From assembly GCA_963971425.1 (NCBI GenBank), contig OZ020523.1, forward strand, positions 10,660,867 through 10,724,866: DNA of 64,000 nucleotides, read 5' to 3'. This DNA comes from Bryoerythrophyllum caledonicum (Eukaryota > Streptophyta > Bryopsida > Pottiales > Pottiaceae). A program made the position numbers and the translations under genes. The notes under the pieces were generated by a model, which had not been told where the DNA came from, did not search any database, and saw only the letters and a list, made by a program, of their open reading frames with translations. Positions 12,701-25,800 of the stretch are shown here, in pieces; the stretch's first letter is position 1; every line of letters begins with the position of its first letter.

Positions 12701-15700
12701 TGGTGCATGTTCCTGACATGAGATTCTATTTTTGCATGTGATGATTATACAGGTCAGGGAGTTGAATATTTTACGAGAAAGCAATGCAGAACTTCGAGAA
12801 GAAAATAAGAAATCCTTCGAAGAATGCAAGGTAAGTTATTCTATGCTGGCAATACTCTGCAACAGAATCAGATGACGTGACTTAGTTTTTGATGTTATAG
12901 ATATCATTCAGGCATCAATCCATCGATTCTATTCATCTGACGTCCTTGTTTCTTGTCGTCTAATCATGCTCTCGATGGGGATTTTGGTAATTCAAGATAA
13001 CGAATGTTGAGCACCTTGTGGCAGGAATGGCGAGAGAAGACGAGAGAGGCACAAGCGGAATTGGAGCCCCTGCGCAAGCGTCTAAGAGAAAAGGAAGTTG
13101 ACTTGGAGGCGAGTGCACGGACTTTGGAAAGTCAGAAAGCGCAGACTCAGCGCTGGGAGAAAAGGGTGACACAGGTGTGGAACCCTTCTACTTATAATGA
13201 TGCGTAGCATCCTTATGTGTACCTGATCTATCTTGATAAGTAGAAGTTAGTATGTCACCACGGTTTTTAACTGAAAACTCGGCCTTTGGCTGTAAGGATG
13301 GCAATTGAAAACCTGTTTCTCTTGAGTGGGTGCAGTTGCTGGAAAAGTATAAAGCTGTTGACTTGGATGAACATCAACGAGTGAAGAACGAGCTTGCTGC
13401 GGTTCAGGTATGAGGATTTAGTTTCACCTTCAGTTCGAGATGTCTTCATATGCCGGAGATTTCTTTTGTCAAGCATTGCAATTTTCGTCATTCTTGGGAA
13501 TAAATGTAGGAGCGGGAAAAAGCAACTGCGACCGCCCTGGAGAGTGCTAGGAAGGAAATTCAGGACCTGAAGGTGCTGATATCGAAGAACGAGGAGGAGA
13601 AACAGGCGAAGGACAACAAGATAACCGAGCTTGAAAACCGAGTGGCAGAATTGGATAAAAAAGTGCAAGAAGTTTCTCAGAGCGAGGTAAACACTGTTGT
13701 GATTCTGTTCAAAATCGACGGCATGTAAGAGAGATTCTTGAGGTATTGTATTCAGTAGAACTTGGTCCTAGAGCAGAGAGAAACTACCATTATGGTGTCC
13801 ATTGGTTGGTATCATCTTTTGTCACTTAAGAAGATCGTTTAATTGCACTGTTATGGACCACATGCCAGCGGATTGATTTGGTTTACTCTTGTCTCATTTT
13901 GATTTCACATTTCACATTTCTACCGCAGGCCTCTGTGAAGTTGGAACTCACTCGGTTCAAAAAGCATGTAGCGTTTCAGAAGGTACGCAGGGAATCCGAG
14001 TTTGGAATGAATTGCATATGAAGCGAATTCCTGGCAAAGTTATTTTTGGATGCTGCAAAAATATTGAATGTACGGATGTATATTGACTCGTGGTGCAGAA
14101 AAAAATTGACGAGTTGAACAAGGAGAAAGATGAGTTTACAAAAATTGTTGATAACCTCAAAAAGCAGATTGAAGAGCTCAGAACTCCTGGTCTGTTCTCA
14201 TACCGAATGCTTGTTGATGCTCTTGGTTTCATTGTTGTGCTCCTCCACTTTTCCTCATTATTTGGTTTGATAACATCTTGTGGTGTATTGGCTTGTTTTG
14301 TTGTTCCTTGTCGCTTCTCATTGTTAATATTTAGGATAATCATTTGATTGACAGGGCGACGACATGGAGGGGATCAATCTGCTGCAAAGCAATATGAAGC
14401 ACGGATAGAGCAGGCTCAGAAGGAGTTAAGAGAAGCAACTAGCCGATTGGAGCAGACCGAGAAGGAGGCAGCTGCTCGCCAGGAGCAAGTACAGAAAGAC
14501 GCTGAGGTTATGATGAGAGAGAAAGATACTCGCATTCAGGTTTGAAATGTTTCGACATGTAACTCTTTAGAAGAATGTTAGGATTTAGATGCTAGGCAGG
14601 ACATCTGCATTCAGGTCAGAAATGTGTCGTATACGTCAACATGAACTGCACAGGCGCCGTTGAAATTAACCCATTACAGGCCTGTCTCGTAGTGCGGCTC
14701 ATATGCCTTCATAAATTTTCTAGTGGTTGTCCGACTTTAGAGATCATGTTTTGAATATGAAATGGTCATTTCTAGTTGTGCTACTGGTCGAGCTTCCTGA
14801 CGTGAAACAGGTCTTAATATATGACTGTTACTATGCCGCTCGTCTAGGTGCTGGAGAAAGCTCTTGAACGGGAAAAGGAGGAAGCAAAGAGGGAGAAAGC
14901 CAGGAGAATGAAGAATGACAAAGCTTATTTGGAATTCAACCAAAAAGTACAACAGGTACCAGTTCTCAGTTTCAAGTGTACTTTGTGTGTTCAAGTTGGA
15001 GTTTTCTTTGATTCCACGGGTATCGCTTAATAACCTCTCAAATGAGAGTTAAATGCTAAAATAGTCGCTTGAGCTTAATTATTCATTGTCTCGGTCGTTG
15101 TTTTGGTTTCACTTAGGATAAAAAGAAAGCGTTGGAGGATCTGGATGCATTGAAGTCGTATCGAGCAGTACGAACTCTCACCTCCTTTTTTTCTTTCTTC
15201 TTTCCTCCATTTTCATCAACTGGTTGTGAAGTAATATATCTGAGTGTTAATATGCACAGTGGATGTGAATTAGGAGCAAATTTACGGTATCCTTGCATTA
15301 GCTTATTCATATGCATTCTGGTAATGCTCCTTGCTTTGCAGCAATTGGTTAGTGTACAACAAGGCCTTGTTGTGGACCCCTCGGCAAAGACTGCCGAGGC
15401 TGAGGACTCTGGGGCCACAAACCTGGGAACTATACAGCAAATGACAGATGATCCGGCGCCAGAGACATCAACAGCTGCTGCTCCTGCTTCCTCTAGCACA
15501 TCTGCTTTGCCAGTATCAACTACAACAGTTGTAGTGGAGCCACCTGCCATAGCTGAAACGATTCAAGTAACTGCGGTGATTGTAGAGCCTCCCATCACTC
15601 TCATCGAGCCGGCCACCGGAATGCCAACTCCTCCCATTGCACCACCGTCTATACTTCCAGCTGCTACTGTTCCAAATTCAGGTTTGACTTATCGCAACAC

Positions 15701-18409
15701 TATACGTTGTCTGCATCGTACTTAAGATGACTTAGACAGGCGAGTCAGGCCCAGGTTCGTTAGTGCATGTTTTTTTAAACTTCGAGTTATACCTTATTCT
15801 GGTTGATTCGCTTTGCTATTCTGGCCAGAAGACGATATATTCAGTCTAGTAATGCTTGTAATCCTTCGTTCAGGACGTCCACTGAGCAATGTTGCTGGAG
15901 GGCCGACGTCAGTCGCACCTGTGCGGCCACCCCTTAGATCAGCATCGTCTGCCACTGCACCTGCTCCTGTGCGACCATCGACAAGGGCGACACCAGCTGT
16001 ACCCTTGGTTGCCCCACCTTCCCAGGTCCAGATTGACGCTGCAAGGGAGCGAGAGATGAACTTACTTCGTGCTAAGATACTAGAGCAAGAGGTAAATTAC
16101 ATCCGTTTCTAGATTTTTGCTCTTGCGCCTCTGGCTCTGATTCTGTGTGTGTGACAGGAGGGCTTCTAATTTGTCTCTTTTCATCTGGCAGACTCCTTCT
16201 AACTTGCTTGCTTTCTTGCTCTTTGTTTCCCTGACAGAACAAACGTAAGGCACCTCGCCGTTTAATAAGGCCTCGTATTGAGCCAGCTGGAGCAAGTTCG
16301 AGCACCATGGAAATCGGGGAAGGTAGTCAGGAAGCAGGCGAAACTACCGAAACAGAAGTCGAGGTTGTCGGTGAAGGAAAAGCTCTTGTAGCTTCGGAAA
16401 TTCCTGATAGTTCAGCTTCACCATCTACTGGAGTGGCTGAAGCTGCGCCATCTGCAGCTGCAGCCGATTCTCTGACTGTGGTTCCACCACCCGCAACTGT
16501 GGTAGCGCTTGTTCGTAAGCGTGCAGCACCTGGACAAGACGTTGCTCCTTCCGACGATGAACTTATACCTCAAGATGGCAAATCAGAGAAGGCTCCACCT
16601 CATAAAAAATCTCGGTCAGCTGAGGTAAGGCTTTTAGTCGGTTCATGAAGTACCTTAGGTATATTGCAGCATCGTTTGTGTGTGTTAGAGCAGCCTTTTC
16701 GTATCTTCCCCTTGATTGGCATTATTTGTTTGTTATCAGAGTGTGGTGGGCGAACATTTCATCAGTACTTTGAATTTCTTTTATATGATTGTATCAAATG
16801 ATGAGAATTCTCGCTCTACTTGGAATAATTTCGTATGATTATAATTGTACAGGAGACGGCCATTGCGGATCCTAACGCGGCGGCCGGTCAGCAGAGTAGT
16901 GCGGAACCTGTCGATGCTTCACCAGACGTTGTGAAATCTACGAAACTTTCTGAGATTTCCGATGCAACTGGACATCGCCCAGTTGCTGATGCCTCTGAAG
17001 CTCCAGCGCAGAAGAAACAGAGGATTTTGGAGGCAGAGCCTGAACAAAATGTGGAGAGGGGTTCATCCTCTCAAAGCCTAGATGCTGTTATGGTGAATGA
17101 AGTGGCAGAATTTCCGAAGGAAGAATCCGGACAAGCGGAGGAGCTGGGTAGAGAACCCAGCGGACACTTACCGGAAGCGGGTAATGAGGCATTGGAAGTT
17201 TTTAATTTGCCAGCAACGAAGGGCGAAGATCAACTTTTAGAGGCAGCCATTTTGATGGATAGCATTCCTGTCACACCTCTCGAAGCCCTTGCAAGCGATG
17301 CAGAGCAGTTAATGGATCCCATGGTTGGAAGTGCTGTAGACGAAGCTTTGGACCATTTTCTAAGGGTAAGTGCAGAAGGTGAGTTTTCTGGAGCCATTGT
17401 GACAGAGACTACCACAACAGTAACTACGATCATGGAAGAAACTACTTCTATGTCAGAAGCTGTTGTAACAGAGGTCGAACCACAGAATCTTGACGAAACC
17501 GAAGAGGGCGAAATAGCTGAAGACGGTGAAATCATTACCGCTCCTGTTGAAATGGTGGTCTCTGAGCCAAATGCGGATGAAGGAAAAGCTCATGAACCGG
17601 AAGCAACGTCTAAAGTAGACCTCGAACTCGAAGAATTGAAACCTTCTGCTCCTGTTACTGAGCGCGCCCTCCACGGAGCAGAGACAGCGGGTGCAAGCAA
17701 TGCTGCTGCCGTTGAGGCTGTAGAAACGACCGGTGCTGGAGAGACCGCGTCTGAAGCTGCCAAAGCGGCTGAAATTGGTGAGGTTGCAAGTGGGCATCGG
17801 ACGAGACTTGCAACAGGAACTGCGATTAGACCCTCACCGACACGAGCTGGCACGACAATCAATTTGGCTGATCGTGCAAAGGAGAGAGCTGCATTACGTC
17901 AAGGTGTTGCCGCTCCCGCGTCACCTGGCGGTCGTGGCCGTGGACGGGGCAGAGCTAAGGTAATTTGTTGTCACCCATTTTACCAATACGAGGCAATCTT
18001 CTGATAGACTGAGTTTGGAGTGCGAAACTAATAAATTTACCAAAGTATTCATGTTGTCATGCTGAGACCCGTATTGCTTTCAGAGAGGTGCTGCAGCAGG
18101 GCGAGGTCGGATGGTATCCACAGGAGGCCGAGGTGAGTTGTAACTTCATTCTTTCCCCAATGTTATTCGCCCCATCCTTATTGTACTGCAATTCATTCTA
18201 CCAAGCCGCTCCAGTGTAAAATGACGAGATTTATCCATATGTCCCTGTCCGGAGGATCTCTAAATGAATCTTTAATGCTGCGTTCAGGTGAAGGCAGTGG
18301 CACACCACCGCCAGCAGGAGCTTCGGGGACAAACGCAGGCGAGCAGTCACAGCAGCAGCAACCCAGCAACCCACACGACTTTTCTGGCCCGAAGGACGGC
18401 CAAAGCTGA
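6786..18409 (+). CDS. NUA: Nuclear pore anchor / TPR-family nuclear basket nucleoporin (25 exons)
   Basis: This is the plant homologue of TPR/Mlp, a long coiled-coil protein of the nuclear basket that tethers mRNA-export and SUMO-protease factors at pores (family knowledge). Exons: 6786-7091, 7268-7414, 7659-7757, 7993-8121, 8300-10915, 11049-11165, 11307-11399, 11769-11933, 12060-12113, 12414-12527, 12753-12830, 13025-13174, 13336-13407, 13510-13686, 13929-13982, 14099-14189, 14355-14539, 14848-14955, 15117-15167, 15342-15681, 15874-16091, 16238-16624, 16853-17959, 18084-18132, 18288-18409. All introns are GT-AG with compatible phases, giving 2342 aa; Arabidopsis NUA is about 2100 aa. Recognised blocks include SKRELLDVLEQKNLELDEKN, WRDAQNNYERQ and LADRAKERAALRQG. 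After the heptad-rich coiled coil comes an acidic, Ala/Pro/Thr-rich tail with a basic NKRKAPRR stretch (likely NLS) and a GRGRGRGRAK C-terminus. ATG 6786 is the first in-frame start; an alternative is 6798. Confidence 0.93.
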
Positions 18410-19096
18410 AGTGAAAGGCGCAAACAAGACGGTATAGATTTTGTTGCATTCGCTCTTGGTGCATGTGAAGTTCATTTTTGTTTAGAAAAATATATGGTTG
18501 AAGTTATCCAGTACAGATTTTTGCGGAAAGACAGGTTGGCAATACTACATGTAAAACTTCTGTTGAGGTTGTGGTCGCCGAGTATACCCGTCTGTTCGGC
18601 GAGTGTACATCGCCGTAGCTAAGTTTGAATTTCTTTGACTAGTCTCCTCACGGGGAAGAAATTTTGGCCATCTTTTCTGTTCAGTGCTGAACGTGTACAG
18701 TACATTGCTGTTTGTCTTGTTGGTTGGTAGTGAAAGGATTAAGGTAAGCCTCCTCATAACCAACAAAAACCCATAGTCAACGCCTATAAAATTGGGGTGT
18801 ATCCAACCCTCTTCCATCCCATTACCACTAACTCACTTCCAAATGGAGGTTTGCTATTAGTCAAGACCCTTACTTTTGGTCGTTGGTTGTGGAGGGTATC
18901 TACTACTGGCCACCCACTAAACATGGCTGCACAGTTTGAAATTCATAACTAATTCAGTTCTCATCGGAAAATACGAAATCACTTGGGTTGGAATTGTAAT
19001 TCTATTGGCTATCACTGGAAATAATAGTATTATTATCTCCTCTCTCCATATATGCACATTCCTTAATTTGTCGGTTTTAGGGGGCTTAGGGCGAAT

Positions 19097-19471
19097 TTCC
19101 ATGTAATGCCCGACCCGAATTATTATTGTAGCTTCTCTACTTGCAAAATGTAGGGAAGAATATGTAGGGTCACTTCCATGCATCACACCCGTGAACTATT
19201 TTAATCAACCCAAGGCTTTAGAGGCTTTCAAGTAGTACCCCAATTACCTTTATGAAGAGAATCTGAGAGGTCCTTTCTTGAAGTTCTTCATGCGTCATTG
19301 CTCTGATTAGTATGTTGGGAGGAAGAGGAGGTTGACGGGCTTGTAAAGATGCTCCACCATGCCCGAGATTATTCGCTACACCCGATGGTTCTTTTCCGGG
19401 TAGGGTGGAAAGTTGGCTACATGGAAGTGATCCCACCCTGTCAGAGATGACGGGTCGGGCATTACATGGAA
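19097..19471. mobile_element. Foldback-like MITE with 21-bp perfect inverted ends
   Basis: The left end TTCCATGTAATGCCCGACCC (19097) and right end GGGTCGGGCATTACATGGAA (to 19471) are perfect complements over 21 bp. A second inner inverted pair ('gggtcacttccatg' near 19168, 'catggaagtgatccc' near 19420) extends the foldback. The block is missing from the homologous flank near 37190, which supports mobility. There is no ORF. Confidence 0.8.
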
Positions 19472-20719
19472 CCAAGCTCTTACCTTATCGTGTTTTGGAG
19501 CTCTACAATCTCTTACAGCTTGGATTGGGAGGTCCCCTTTTAATATGTAGTCCCATTGATGGGGCCTCCTCCTCCCGCTCTTATACTTCATGTACACCTA
19601 TTTCAATGTCGGAGGGCTTCACCTGCTCTGACCCAACGTTTTCTGTGTTGATCCGGCATTTTCCGTGTTGCTCATTTTACTTGTTGAAAACATTACATTC
19701 AATAATGTGTCTCAGCAAAAAAGTTTGGAGCTGCTCTTTTTAAGTTTTTCTTTAAGATGGCATAACTTTTCATTCAATGTGGGATTTAAAAAATAAATTA
19801 TACTCACTTAAGGCTTTTAGTAATGTCCATTTACAATAAAATTTTCAAAGAAGAATGTTATAAATTTACAACATAGGAACCTATCCAAATCTTCAAAAGT
19901 GCCCTGAGGGGACTCTTGGGATTGTAGGGATTGAAACTATGAAGAATTTCAATTAACCCCTAAATGAAAAATGTCCCGAGGTGAGCTTTTGCAAATTTTG
20001 GGCACGTTCCCGTGGTTGCAATTCATATTTGCAGTTCTTGAAATTTTGTATAAAGATGCAAGCAGAAGATGTATGTGGGAGTATAAGTTATATTGTTATC
20101 AAACATATAGAATAGAAGTTATGCCATCTTAAAGGGAAAATTGTCAAGTGCAGGCATGTGGGGCAACTCCAAAAACTTTTGCTAGGACACTCTAGTAAAT
20201 TTGATATTTTCCAATACTAGCAAGTAATATTGTTTCCTTTCATATTGTCAAAAATCATTTCTAGCCTTTAGTGACAAAATGCATTTCATTCAAAGTTAAA
20301 GATTTTCACACATTGCCACAAATTGTTGGGCAAGGAACCAAAAAAACTCCTTCTTTTCTACATCATACGTTGAGATCTTCATATTTTCCACTTTCATATT
20401 TTCTATTAAAAGTCGTGGTGTAAATCTTCTTGTTGACTGTTTGATATATCATTCTAAATCGATTGTTCCCAAAAAATTCAAAGGTGAATTGGCACTTTTT
20501 GAACCTCCACTCCTTGCACTATTTTTTTGAATATGCTATATCCCTTCTCTACCTCTAAAAATTGGTGTACAAGGAGTTAACATCATGATCAACATGATCA
20601 TATAAGATTTAGACCTTGTGTAGTGCAAACTCTAATACCAAATGAAGTCCAAGTCTGCTGATCCACGTAACGCTATTGCTTACAGGCTCAAGAGAATCGG
20701 ATTTTTCTGGAGACCAATA

Positions 20720-21255
20720 AGGTAGAGGCACCCAATTCCGATCACTTGAGCCAGTTCAGGACTCAAATGACATTGTATGTCCAAAACATTTATGTAGAAA
20801 GATGCGGAATTAGGAATGAAACTCAACAAATATTTTTTCAAATTTAATCACAAAGATTTGGAATTGATATTGAATTTAAAAGCCGAAAAACCACCGGAGC
20901 TCATAATCAAACTCTAGAGTAGGTGAGATTTGGTGCCCTCCACCCAATGCCAATAAGTGAGAGTGAGTAAAAGAGAGAAGACATGCCATGGATAACCAAC
21001 TCATGGAGGGTATCTAATACCAATCGGCCTTGCTCGACTTTTGAGGCAATGCCACCAATGAAAGCTCAATTGAGGTGGAGCAACCCAAAATTGCACACAT
21101 CATGACCCAATGCCAATAATGACTCGTGTTTTCAGATTTTGAATTATCGGTTTTGGATCACTTCATGCACCATTTCATGCATTTGCCATTTTCATGCACA
21201 TGCATACTCAAGTGATTGGAATTGGGTGGCCGATCGGAATTGGGTGCCTCTACCT
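20720..21255. mobile_element. TA-flanked MITE (Tc1/mariner-like target), 536 bp
   Basis: The ends are AGGTAGAGGCACCCAATTCC at 20720 and the complementary GGAATTGGGTGCCTCTACCT ending at 21255, flanked by TA at 20718-20719 and 21256-21257. The duplicated flank at 38450-38451 is a clean empty site (caaTAgct). The TA duplication points to a Tc1/mariner-type transposase acting in trans (inference). The inner left sequence is repeated near the right end, and there is no ORF. Confidence 0.87.
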
Positions 21256-21499
21256 TAGCTAATCTAACTTGGACCTTGCATTCGCAAAGTGAGGTCGTAC
21301 TGGAATTGAGAGGGATGATGCAAGGTATCATTTCTAGAAGGACACTCTCTGGTACGGTCCTCGTTAAACTCTTCTCTAGAGCCGTTCGCGGTGCTCGTCG
21401 GGCAGCTGCCCCGACTTATCTGCTTTTCAGCACCGTGCAACTCCCGCCCCGCTGCACCGGCGTCTGGCGGCTCCCCGGCCCGCAGTCTGCGCCACTACT

Positions 21500-22080
21500 G
21501 GCCCATACCGCATGATCGACACGAGCTTGACATAGGCGGCCGTACCATCGACAGTGTGCCATATGTGTGCCGCAGTGTACCATATTATTAAGTGTCGAGC
21601 ATGAGCTCATAATTTTCAGTGTGCCATATTATTCAAATGTATGTGAAGTGCCGAAGTGTATGGTTTAGGTGCCGAAGTGTATGCTAGTGTTTAGGTGCCG
21701 AAGACTCAAGTATGATCAGGGTTTCGGTGCCGAAGGACTCAAAGTATGATCAGGGTTCCGGTGCCGAAGTATGGAGAGTGCCGATGTTCATGTGAGAGTG
21801 CCAAAGTTCATGTGAGAGTGCCGATGTTCATTTGAGAGTGCCGATGTTTATGTGAGAGTGCCGAAGTATGGAGAGTGCCTCATCACAGCTCGACACAGGC
21901 GGCCACATCACCGCACAGTGTGCCATATGTGTGTCACAGTGTGCCGTATTATTCAATGTCGAGCATGAGCTCATACTATTCAGTGTGCCATATTATTCAA
22001 TGTGCCATATTATTCATATGTATGCTCGTGCTGATGTGTATGCCTGTGTCGCGGCCGCGGTGTGGGCCTGGAGGTTACAC
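21500..22080. repeat. Short tandem and direct repeats rich in 'gtgccgaag'
   Basis: A block 'cagtgtgccatat...attatt...gtcgagcatgagctcata' occurs twice (about 21520-21650 and 21885-22020). Between them lie irregular units of about 21 bp of the form 'gagagtgccgatgttcatgt' (21770-21880). Open frames here only reflect the repeats. The TTCGGTGCCGAA motif at 21723 links this block to the palindromes downstream. Confidence 0.75.
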
Positions 22081-22352
22081 TGAGGTTGGAATGTGAGGTT
22101 CCAAGTTTTGATCGCCACCTTCACTTCACTTCAATTATTCTTGACATCGAGGGCCTTCAGTGGCGAAGGAGGTGATCCAGCAGGCCGATTTTTTCTAGAA
22201 ATAACGTTCAAGGTCAAGGTAATATTGACATCGAGTATGGTTCAACGCATAATCATAGAAACCTGTGAGTCTCGGATGCTAGCTCCTGACGTCTATTTGA
22301 GAACTTTGTTGCACATCATCATGTCGTGGAGAACTTAGGTGACCACATGGCT

Positions 22353-22570
22353 TTCGGTGCCGAAGGAGGAAATCATAGTTGAGTTCATGACTTTCTGCAA
22401 CAGGAACCGCTTTGAGTTTATTACAAAGCTTTCGGTGCCGAAGGACGAAATTAGTGATGAGTTCACGACTTTCTGCATCAGATGATGACGTGGGTGCTTT
22501 TGGAACTTGACAAGTCCGTTATGGAAATTTAATATATTGTGTCCCGATCCGTGGCCTTCGGTGCCGAAGG
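22353..22570. repeat. TTCGGTGCCGAA near-palindromes, three copies
   Basis: TTCGGTGCCGAAGG occurs at 22353, 22431 and about 22557, each centred on a near-perfect dyad. The first two head a repeated unit of about 79 bp that also contains 'tgagttca.gactttctgca'. The same motif lies at 21723 and, as CTTCGGCACCGAAGG, at 27264-27278, so the copies bracket the gene remnant at 22832-26977. Confidence 0.8.
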
Positions 22571-22831
22571 ACCCTCTCCTTTCGACTTTTGATAATCGCT
22601 CGTTTGCAACTTCTTCGATTTTGAAGGTTGAGGCTGGCAAAGTTTCTTTATCTGGAGATCTACTTCCAGCCTGATTTTGATCCTTCGCTGCCAAAGGCAG
22701 TTTCACAATTATTATATTTCCCCATTCCGATCTCGACTCTGAAAAGTGATGCTTATTGAAATGGTTTGATCTGTAAGCGTTGATTTCTTGGTCCATTGTC
22801 TTTTGTTCTAACATGGAATTACAATTTGCAG

Positions 22832-25800
22832 ATGGACGTTAACGAGAAGATACGGAAAGTCACTCTTCAGGCTACACATGGGAGAGATCAGGCTGACGGT
22901 GAAAGAATTGCTTCGCTAGGGGACGAGGTTTCACGTAGAGTCGAGGATGAAATTGGAGGCTCGGTTGTTATCGGCGACTCACCTAATCATGAAGGTACAG
23001 CGGCTGTAGCGGGCGAGGCGATAGCAGGAGGCCAATCAAAGAGCATTGATGGTTTGGGTGGAAACAACAGTATGAGTCATCTAACCGTAGATGAGGCTAA
23101 AGACGCATTCAAACTAAAGGAAAAACTTGATTTGAATTCAATCATTCAAGAGTTAAGGTTCAATCCATTTTCTCAGTCCAGGTTGAAGATTCCATTGTGC
23201 AGGATGATACCTCTACCATTAGTTCGACCACTTCTGCTCTTCGATGTTAGAAGGTTGGAGTCTGAGTTTGTACATGGATACCGTGAGGGTGACAGTGTAT
23301 TTTATGTTTCCATTACCGACGACAATGGGAATAGTCGCCAGGTTGATGACGAGATTATCAAAACTTGGGACCTCCAATGGGTGTATGAGAAAGACGATTT
23401 TGAATCGGAACTGTTAAAGCATGCCAGTTGGTCCCAGTTCTCTTGTAACATCTTACAGGCCAATGGTTTTTCGTTGGATTTTTATGGCTAGATATTAACG
23501 AATATGGTGTTCTCACTTCCAGCTCTACTGAGAACGCTCATGTGAAGACTAATCTAGTCCATCGTTTGCACCGCATCAACACATACAGACAATTGAAGCT
23601 AACCGATTCTAAGGACCTTCTCACGCACGAAGAATATAAGTCATGTGAGAATCGACCCAAGACTACGGCTTGGTATCCTCTGACATCAGAAGTGTTCATC
23701 AAGTTTTTGAATCGGGTATGGTTTCATAAATTTTTTGGATTCAGAATTTGGGTTGACCATTTAGGTATGCTCGATGAGCTAAATTATATGGTTTTTGCAG
23801 CATGAGGTTGCCGCAGCTGCAGATGAAACAGGTCGACTCTATTTGGAGCGAACTTCTCCACAGAGCAGGACTTCTCAAGGTATTCACAACGCAATGAATG
23901 AAGCATCCGTCGCAAAGTTGAAAAGTTTCAGGACAGAATTCGACAAAATGGCAACAGTGGCTAATCCAAAGCATGGCCCCGAATTCTTGGATGCCGTCAG
24001 TTCTCCTCCACTCTCTAGTTTATGTTCTGATTCAATTTGATTTCATTCTATTGAGAAATCTTCTCATGCTTGCAGATTAACTACCATTGGTCCAATTTCG
24101 AGAAGCCGGAGATGTCTTTAGAAAAACTACAGAAGGTTTCGGGAACTACTGTGCCATCGCAATTCAAGGTTCGTTGGTTGAAATGGTGGAACGCTGGCGA
24201 AATGAATCGAGTTGCTCTAAGATTCCCACCTGCTGGAGTGACAGATGAGAAACTCGATGCTTGGTTGCATAAAGCTTTGTTTTGGGTTGAGGTAAGTCAT
24301 GTCGTTGCTTCAATCATTATATCTACTTCTCTGTAAGTATGATCACTATTGTGGTTTTCTTTAATCTTTCAGTTGGAAGCCGTGACAATAAGAGTTGTTA
24401 AAGAGACTCTAGCATTGGAGAAGTTGAATGTGGACTGAAAAACCAACTCCAACGTTGACGAGATTGCTGATTACACTGAGAAGTACCGTATCATTGTATG
24501 GGACCAAGCCTTCTACTCTATATTCAGAAAGCTAGGAGGATTTGATCGGACAGCTATCTTCCTAAAAAATGAGGGAAATGAAAAGGCCATGCAACGACTC
24601 GTTTACCGGTAAGTTCACCTTAGGTGTATATTGTCTTAATGAAATTGATTTTGATAAGTTAGCTTCAATACTTAAGAATTTGTAGTTTTATGATTTTTGG
24701 ATTTATTTCTGCAAGAGAACAATCTGATTTCTTTGGTGCCAAAAGGGGGAGTCCGGAGTTACATGGAAATTTAGATCCAAATCATGTATTTGAAATGTCT
24801 AATGATCCCTTCTTATTGTGTAGATATTTTAAAAGAGAACTGCACGGCAAAGGTGTCATTGATCGAAAATCAATGCCCAAGTTTTTTGGCGCCTGGATAG
24901 AAAAGGGTTCAATGTGTATGCTTACCGCTGCCCAACTGCGAGCGTTCAATTCATCCGAGCACCAATCCTGTCCATGGTACCTTGAGTGCCCTCGCAAGTT
25001 TGCTCCAGCGGACGAGGAGGAGGAGAAGGCTAAACAAGCACCACCTACTGAACTAGTTCAGGATCTCGATGATCTTGCAGAAGACTTAACCGATTTAATT
25101 GAGCCAGTTGTAATTGTGACAAAGAAGGGTGGCAAAATGGCTTTGGAGTCGATGGAGGGGAATAAGAAGAAGGATCCAATAGTTGGTAAGAAAGCGAAAG
25201 CTAGTGTCTCTAAGGGGAAGGAATTGGAATCATCCACAGTTGAAGTGGACCAGCCTCATGTTCCTTCAGCTACAACTACAGTTCCATCTCAAGTTCATAC
25301 GGTGACCGACACTCACTTGTACCCTCCTGAATTGCTTTCTGTCACGAGTGAGGAATTTGCTGCTTCGTAGCTCTATGCCAAGAGCTTCACACGCATTGTT
25401 ACACACGGGATTGAGGCAACCATTTTACCATTGTGTACTTCCATCCCGACGCTCATTGACTTCATGGTTTCGAATCATCAACTTCCTCCAGAGTGGTTGA
25501 AAATCTTGTCTTTTTCTCGAAAGGTATTAAATTCAAACCTCTCGTACTAATTGTACTTAACTAATTTTTAAGATCATATACATGTGCATAGTTTTCCATG
25601 ATACTGTTGTTGATTATATATGCCCTCTGTGCTAGGTTGGTCGAGGGATGGAGCGGCGCCTTGGTGGAATTCCCAAGCGTGAGGCTTGCCTCGATCTCAT
25701 TATAGCGGATATGCCAGATGGTTTGCCCATTCCTGGTTTGTCCCTTCGCCACTCAGTCATTCCAAGCTGGAATGATTTGACAGAGGACTGTTCAGAGCCA

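Larger units (their letters stand above)
18410..21360. repeat. 3' flank of NUA, duplicated at 36713-38543
   Basis: The sequence matches the second copy closely in order and orientation: 'gtgaaaggcgcaaacaagac' at 18410 corresponds to 36713, 'gaccttgcattcgcaaag' near 21270 to 38466. The first copy carries three extra blocks: about 18789-18970, a MITE at 19097-19471 and a MITE at 20720-21255. No gene is visible. The part around 19950-20650 is a reverse-oriented member of the TTAACCCC repeat family. Confidence 0.8.
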
